The notes under the pieces: generated by a model
What the model was told of the DNA's origin: nothing
Seen by the model: the letters and a program-made list of their open reading frames with translations, nothing else
Databases searched by the model: none
Program-made: the position numbers and the translations under genes
In this document: piece after piece, positions 60,138 through 64,000 of the stretch
How the letters are laid out: every line of letters begins with the position of its first letter
Position numbering within the stretch: the first letter of the stretch is position 1
Origin: Candidatus Hydrogenedentota bacterium
GTDB lineage: Bacteria > Hydrogenedentota > Hydrogenedentia > Hydrogenedentales > JAEUWI01
Assembly: GCA_016182605.1 (NCBI GenBank)
Contig: JACPGE010000092.1
Location: 1-64,000 of the forward strand
Reading direction: 5' to 3'
Length of the DNA: 64,000 nucleotides

Positions 60138-61091
60138 TCAGATTCTGGACTGTGCGAGGCGGGACATGTCCATGAGCATTTCGGTCATGGACTGGTAGCG
60201 GCGGTCGATCTTCCGGCGCAAGGCCTTGAGCACAATCTTGTCGAGTTGCGGGGGTACTTCTTTGTTGTGTTTGGAGGGCGGTTCCCAGCGGTAGCTTGCG
60301 CTGCAGATCTGTTTTTGAATGAGGCGCGCGTCGCCGCCGTTGCAGGGGTGGCGGCCGGCGAAGAGTTCGTACATGGTGATGCCGAAGGAGAAGATGTCGG
60401 AGCGCGGGTCGAGCTTGCGTTTATAGAGCTGCTCGGGGGACATGTAGAGGCGGGTGCCGCCAGATTCCTTCATCCAGCGGGTGCGCCAGCTCGCGCTGGA
60501 CTTGGAAAGGCCGAAGTCCACGATTTTGACCTGGCGGCCGTCGCGGGAGAAGAGGAAGTTGCCGGGTTTGACGTCGCGGTGGACGATGTTGTTCTGGTGG
60601 AGGAAATCGAGGCCCTCGCAGAGTTTCATGCAGAGGTCGATCATTTGTTTGAGAGAGAGATCGCGATCCTGGATATGCTTCTTGAGGTTGTAGCCGTCAA
60701 TGTATTCCATGAGGAGGCAGCGGCGTTTGTTGCCGAGGCGATCCTCCTGCACGACGATTTCGTTGTGCATTTTGATGATGATCGGGTGGTTCAACGAGGC
60801 GGCGATGAGCACTTCGCGGCCGAGGTAGTCGCGCTTGCGGCGCTTGGGGTCCAAATCGTACTGGCGGTCGAGGACCTTGATGGCGATGGTCTTGTCGTTG
60901 GCGCGGTCGATGGCCTTGTACACGGTGCCCATGCCGCCGCTCCCGATGGGGGCGACGATTTCGTAGGGGCCGACGTGGGTCAGCTCGAACTGATGCTCGT
61001 CGTCGACGTCGCGTGTGCCGCCGACGTCATCGCCGGAGTCCTTATTGGCGACCTTGGCGAGGTTCCGGCTCTTTCTGAACAATCTCATCAT
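60138..61091 (-). CDS. Cytosolic Ser/Thr protein kinase (PknB-type, no membrane domain)
   Basis: 317 residues. Glycine loop GSGGMGTVYKA (about 52-62), the ATP lysine in IAIKVLD, HRDVKPGN catalytic loop, DFGLSK, activation segment GTRLYMSPEQ, and APE-like region, so catalytic residues are all present. It lacks a membrane segment and PASTA domains. Nine bases before the L,D-transpeptidase gene, so it may regulate cell-wall cross-linking, which is a known target area of such kinases. Confidence 0.93.
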   Translation of the reverse strand: MMRLFRKSRNLAKVANKDSGDDVGGTRDVDDEHQFELTHVGPYEIVAPIGSGGMGTVYKAIDRANDKTIAIKVLDRQYDLDPKRRKRDYLGREVLIAASLNHPIIIKMHNEIVVQEDRLGNKRRCLLMEYIDGYNLKKHIQDRDLSLKQMIDLCMKLCEGLDFLHQNNIVHRDVKPGNFLFSRDGRQVKIVDFGLSKSSASWRTRWMKESGGTRLYMSPEQLYKRKLDPRSDIFSFGITMYELFAGRHPCNGGDARLIQKQICSASYRWEPPSKHNKEVPPQLDKIVLKALRRKIDRRYQSMTEMLMDMSRLAQSRI

Positions 61092-61145
61092 AGCGAAGGG
61101 GCCCCACAGCGTTCCGCCCGTTGGAGTCGAAAGTGCACAATCATC

Positions 61146-62105
61146 TTATGCCTGCCGCCAATTGCTTTCGCCCGCGGGCACGGCAACTTCCTTGAGTATA
61201 TCACGAAGGACACTGGCGCTGGTGACCCGGCGCAGCCGGCTCTCCGGGTTGAGGATGAGCCGGTGCTCCAGCACGGGGTGCGCGAGCGCCTTGATGTCGT
61301 CTGGAATCACGTATCCCCTGCCCTGAACGGCCGCGTACGACTGGGCGGCGCGGAAGAGCATCATGGAGGCGCGCGGGCTGGCGCCGAGGGCGAGGTGCGT
61401 GGAGTCGCGCGTGCGGTTCACGAGGCGGAGGATGTAGTCGCGCACCTTTTCATGGACAAAAATTTCGCGGATCGAGGCCTGCATGCGCATGATGGTCTGG
61501 CCGTCCGTCACGGCGCGGATGGCATCGACCGGGTGGCTGGTGCGGGTGCGTTCGAGCATTTCCGCCTCGGCCACGATGTTGGGGTAGCCCACGGAAAGGC
61601 GCATCATGAAGCGGTCGAGCTGGGCTTCGGGCAGGGGGAAGGTGCCTTCGTGTTCCACCGGATTCTGGGTGGCGTAGACGGCGAAGGGCGGCTCCAGTTT
61701 GTAGGTGTGTCCATCCACGGTGACCTGGGCTTCGGCCATGGCTTCGAGCAAGGCGGACTGGGTGCGCGGCGTGGCGCGGTTGATTTCGTCGGCCACGACG
61801 ACCTGGGAAAAGATGGGGCCCTTGCGGAACTCGAACTCTTGTGTTTTCTGGTTGTAGATGGAGACGCCGCTCACGTCGGTGGGCAGGAGATCGGGGGTGC
61901 ACTGTATGCGCGTGAAGGAGCAGCCGCTGGTGATGGCCAGGGCGCGCACGAGCATGGTTTTGGCGACACCGGGGACGTCTTCGAGGAGGACGTGGCCGCC
62001 GGCGAGAAAGGCCGCGAGCGCGGCGCGGATCACGTGGGGTTTGTCCAAGACCACGGACTCCACATTCTTGGTGATATCCTTGACAACCTGCCTGAATTCG
62101 CCCAC
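61146..62105 (-). CDS. MoxR family AAA+ ATPase
   Basis: 319 residues from GTG 62105 with GAGG six bases upstream; a frame to 62171 continues without family sequence. Walker A LEDVPGVAKT (the GVAKT variant found in some MoxR proteins), Walker B VVVADEINRATPRTQ, sensor 1 YATQNPVE, arginine finger region LDRFMMRL. MoxR proteins act as chaperones, often beside DUF58 and VWA genes, which are not visible here. Confidence 0.93.
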   Translation of the reverse strand: MGEFRQVVKDITKNVESVVLDKPHVIRAALAAFLAGGHVLLEDVPGVAKTMLVRALAITSGCSFTRIQCTPDLLPTDVSGVSIYNQKTQEFEFRKGPIFSQVVVADEINRATPRTQSALLEAMAEAQVTVDGHTYKLEPPFAVYATQNPVEHEGTFPLPEAQLDRFMMRLSVGYPNIVAEAEMLERTRTSHPVDAIRAVTDGQTIMRMQASIREIFVHEKVRDYILRLVNRTRDSTHLALGASPRASMMLFRAAQSYAAVQGRGYVIPDDIKALAHPVLEHRLILNPESRLRRVTSASVLRDILKEVAVPAGESNWRQA

Positions 62106-62257
62106 GGATCGCCTCGTTTCTAAGCGCAACGTCTGAAAGCAGATAATACCCAGCGTGCGCCGGTGACGCAAGTTTGTCTGGCGCAGAATTCACACTCTCC
62201 GGCCATTGCCACGACGCCGGATTGGTGCTATATTGAGGGCAGGAGGCACGGCGTGCC

Positions 62258-62938
62258 ATGAAACCCTATCCACGCTTCGCAATGGCGGGCCTTTTGCTGC
62301 CCGTCCTGGCGTATATGATGCCGATTGGGGCCGATTCGATCGCCGTGAACGGAGAACGCTTCGACGGGGTCTACGTGCGCGAGACGACGCGCAACTACTA
62401 CGTTCAATTCCCGGAAACCGGCACGGTGCGTTCCTTTCCCCGATCACAGGTGGCGCCGGAGCAGGTGGTTTTGACGGGAGATGCGCAGGAGCGCGATGCC
62501 CTGCTCGCCCGGTGGACGGCACAATCCCGTGCGGCCACCCAGACTCCCAAGGATACCGCGGCACCGGTCCTCTCCCCCGCGCCCGAAGCATCCCCCACGC
62601 CGGCGCCGCCCGTGGCCGCACGGGAGCGCCGTGAAGCGCCGCGGCCATCGGGAGCGGGCGGGGCGATCTTGCCGGAGGACGATCCGGCCCACGCGATCCG
62701 GAACCTGCAATTGCAGGGGGTGCCGCTGGGTACGGCGCTGAAGGCAATCCTGCGCTCCGTGAACCTGGATTATGAGATTTACGACGGCATCATCTATGTC
62801 AGCGATCCGGCAACCCTGCGCCGCGAGTCCTTTGAGGACGTGGAAGTGCGCAGCTATGAACTGAAAGACGCGGGCGCGGAGACGCTGCCGAAGATCGTGG
62901 TGAACCATACCGGGCTGGGAAGCGATTCGCGATTCTAG
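62258..62938 (+). CDS. Exported protein with a secretin-N/STN-like domain
   Basis: 226 residues from ATG 62258, eleven bases after AGGAGG. Signal peptide (AMAGLLLPVLAYMMPIGA), a beta-rich first section, a Pro/Ala-rich linker, then LQGVPLGTALKAILRSVNLDYEIYDGIIYVSDP and VRSYELKD, the pattern of the short STN/secretin-N domain. Such domains occur in secretins and TonB-dependent receptors; here it stands alone. Confidence 0.7.
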   Translation: MKPYPRFAMAGLLLPVLAYMMPIGADSIAVNGERFDGVYVRETTRNYYVQFPETGTVRSFPRSQVAPEQVVLTGDAQERDALLARWTAQSRAATQTPKDTAAPVLSPAPEASPTPAPPVAARERREAPRPSGAGGAILPEDDPAHAIRNLQLQGVPLGTALKAILRSVNLDYEIYDGIIYVSDPATLRRESFEDVEVRSYELKDAGAETLPKIVVNHTGLGSDSRF

Positions 62939-62988
62939 AACAGGTCTTATAAGTCATATAGAATCTATATTTCTATAAATATGTACTG

Positions 62989-63969
62989 TTACCAGCCGCG
63001 GGTGCGCATGGCCGCCATGGGTTCGCGGTCGGTGGCAAGCGGGGGATCCACCGAGAGCGCGGTGATGGCCGCGCGCTCTTCCGGGCTGAGGCGCAGTTCG
63101 AGGCAGGCGAGGGTGTTGTTGAACTGATCGACGGTGCGCGCGCCGGCGATGGGGGCCGCGATCGCGGGATGGCTCATGACCCAGGCCACCGCGAGGGCTG
63201 CCGGGCTGACGCCGCGTTCGTGGGCATGCGCCACAAAGCGGCGGGTCGTTTCCACGTATTGGGGGTTGTCGTAGCGCTGGCGGTACATCTCGGTCTCGGT
63301 GAGGCGTCCGGTCTGTCCTTCGAGGTATTTTCCGGTGAGGAGTCCCGCACCGAGGGCATTATAGGGTACCACGGCGAGGCCTTCGTACGCGGCCATGGGC
63401 AGGATTTCCACTTCGGCCTGGCGCTTCACGAGGCTGTACATGGGCTGGCAGCAGACGAGCGGATGGTAGCCGCGTTCGCGGGCGGTGCGATTCGCCGCCA
63501 TGGTCTGCCAGGCGGAGAAATTGGAGACCCCCGCATAGTGGACCTTTCCCGATTCGATGAGGGTGTTCAGCGCGCCCATGGCCTGGGCGATGTCCGTGGT
63601 GTCGTCCCAGTGGTGGAGGTAGACGATGTCGATGTACTCGGTCTTCATGCGCGCGAGCGATTTTTCCACCGAGCGCAGGATGTTGCGGCGGGAGAGGCGT
63701 TCGTCGTTGCGGCCGCCACCGGAGGGGAAGTAGACCTTGGAGGTGAGGATGATCCGGTCACGGTGGGCGCCCATGATGCGGCCCAGGATCTCCTCGGTGG
63801 CGCCCTTGTTGTAGTTGTGCGCGCTGTCGAAGAAATTGATGCCGGTTTCCAAGGCGCGCTCGAAGAGGGCCTGGGAGGTCTTTTCATCGGCCTCGTTGCC
63901 AAAGGTCATGGTGCCGAAACAGAGTTCCGAGACCTGGAGGCCGGTCTTTCCAAGGGGGACGTATTCCAT
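62989..63969 (-). CDS. Aldo/keto reductase
   Basis: 326 residues. The catalytic tetrad is visible: D48, Y53, K78 and the histidine of LHHWD at 119/120. NADPH-binding ends with PIAGARTVDQFNN. This is the Tas/YajO-like group that reduces carbonyl compounds. The 50 bases upstream of the adjacent stop (62939-62988) are AT-rich. Confidence 0.95.
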   Translation of the reverse strand: MEYVPLGKTGLQVSELCFGTMTFGNEADEKTSQALFERALETGINFFDSAHNYNKGATEEILGRIMGAHRDRIILTSKVYFPSGGGRNDERLSRRNILRSVEKSLARMKTEYIDIVYLHHWDDTTDIAQAMGALNTLIESGKVHYAGVSNFSAWQTMAANRTARERGYHPLVCCQPMYSLVKRQAEVEILPMAAYEGLAVVPYNALGAGLLTGKYLEGQTGRLTETEMYRQRYDNPQYVETTRRFVAHAHERGVSPAALAVAWVMSHPAIAAPIAGARTVDQFNNTLACLELRLSPEERAAITALSVDPPLATDREPMAAMRTRGW

Positions 63970-64000
63970 GAGGGGGTACTGCTCCTGAGGCTGCGTTGAA

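Noticed and set aside
62939-62988. AT-rich stretch as a promoter or terminator
   Set aside because: Only weak, imperfect AT hairpins and no clear -35/-10 pair; it lies between convergent genes.

Overview
The window is a GC-rich chromosomal segment of an uncultured bacterium. The gene set is bacterial throughout: pheST, rpmE-prfA-prmC, leuA, an encoded-CCA tRNA-Gly, a Ser/Thr kinase, MoxR, PssA-Psd, GH97, DUF481 and L,D-transpeptidase. Exported proteins with a long Gly-Glu linker, thrombospondin-type-3 and EF-hand motifs, together with many dispersed palindromic repeats, fit an uncultured Gram-negative lineage near the PVC group such as Candidatus Hydrogenedentes. That placement is an inference from style, not from a marker tree.

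Layout. 1-5119: repeat-rich flank with a methyltransferase bracketed by direct repeats, an acetolactate-synthase-like ThDP enzyme, tRNA-Gly(CCC) with a strong terminator, and about 1.1 kb without genes. 5120-9304: a four-gene respiratory operon in which Rieske and cytochrome b genes sit between two CydA-like membrane proteins, the second carrying a fused cytochrome c domain. 9341-14295 (minus): orphan antitoxin, ZapA-like protein, coiled-coil protein, pheT, pheS. 14678-15613: a REP-associated tyrosine transposase (RAYT) between two inverted REP hairpins, followed by a 62-bp tandem array. 15893-24333 (minus): YggS, TPR protein, ABC-2 transporter, MauE-thioredoxin fusion, DUF481 protein, and a GDYXXLXY/DUF2157 pair. 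24598-28254: GH97 and an AI-2E-type permease, divergent.

28336-33561 is the most unusual region. An antitoxin gene is followed by only 15 codons of its PIN toxin, and then an AT-rich island begins. It holds a compact four-gene operon on the minus strand: an orotidine-5'-phosphate-decarboxylase-like protein, a GHKL ATPase, a double phosphoribosyltransferase-like protein related to orotate phosphoribosyltransferase, and a TIR-domain protein. The coupling, the TIR effector and the insertion into a toxin-antitoxin pair point to an anti-phage or abortive-infection module built from relatives of the last two pyrimidine-synthesis enzymes. This is the best candidate here for an undescribed system.

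33562-43467 returns to core genes: pssA-psd-radC, a RecF/SMC-like ATPase, a DUF6884/GIY-YIG-like protein among repeats, a Tat-exported TIM-barrel hydrolase, and rpmE-prfA-prmC. prmC carries an in-frame 82-codon insertion made of palindromic repeats. 43748-48738 is a signalling operon (sensor kinase, REC-GGDEF, REC-kinase). The rest holds leuA, a secreted Gly-Glu-linker protein, small exported proteins, HDOD and GGDEF proteins, a Bcp-like peroxiredoxin, an L,D-transpeptidase, a Ser/Thr kinase, MoxR, a secretin-N/STN-like protein and an aldo/keto reductase. Several repeat families recur across the window and explain most of the non-coding DNA.
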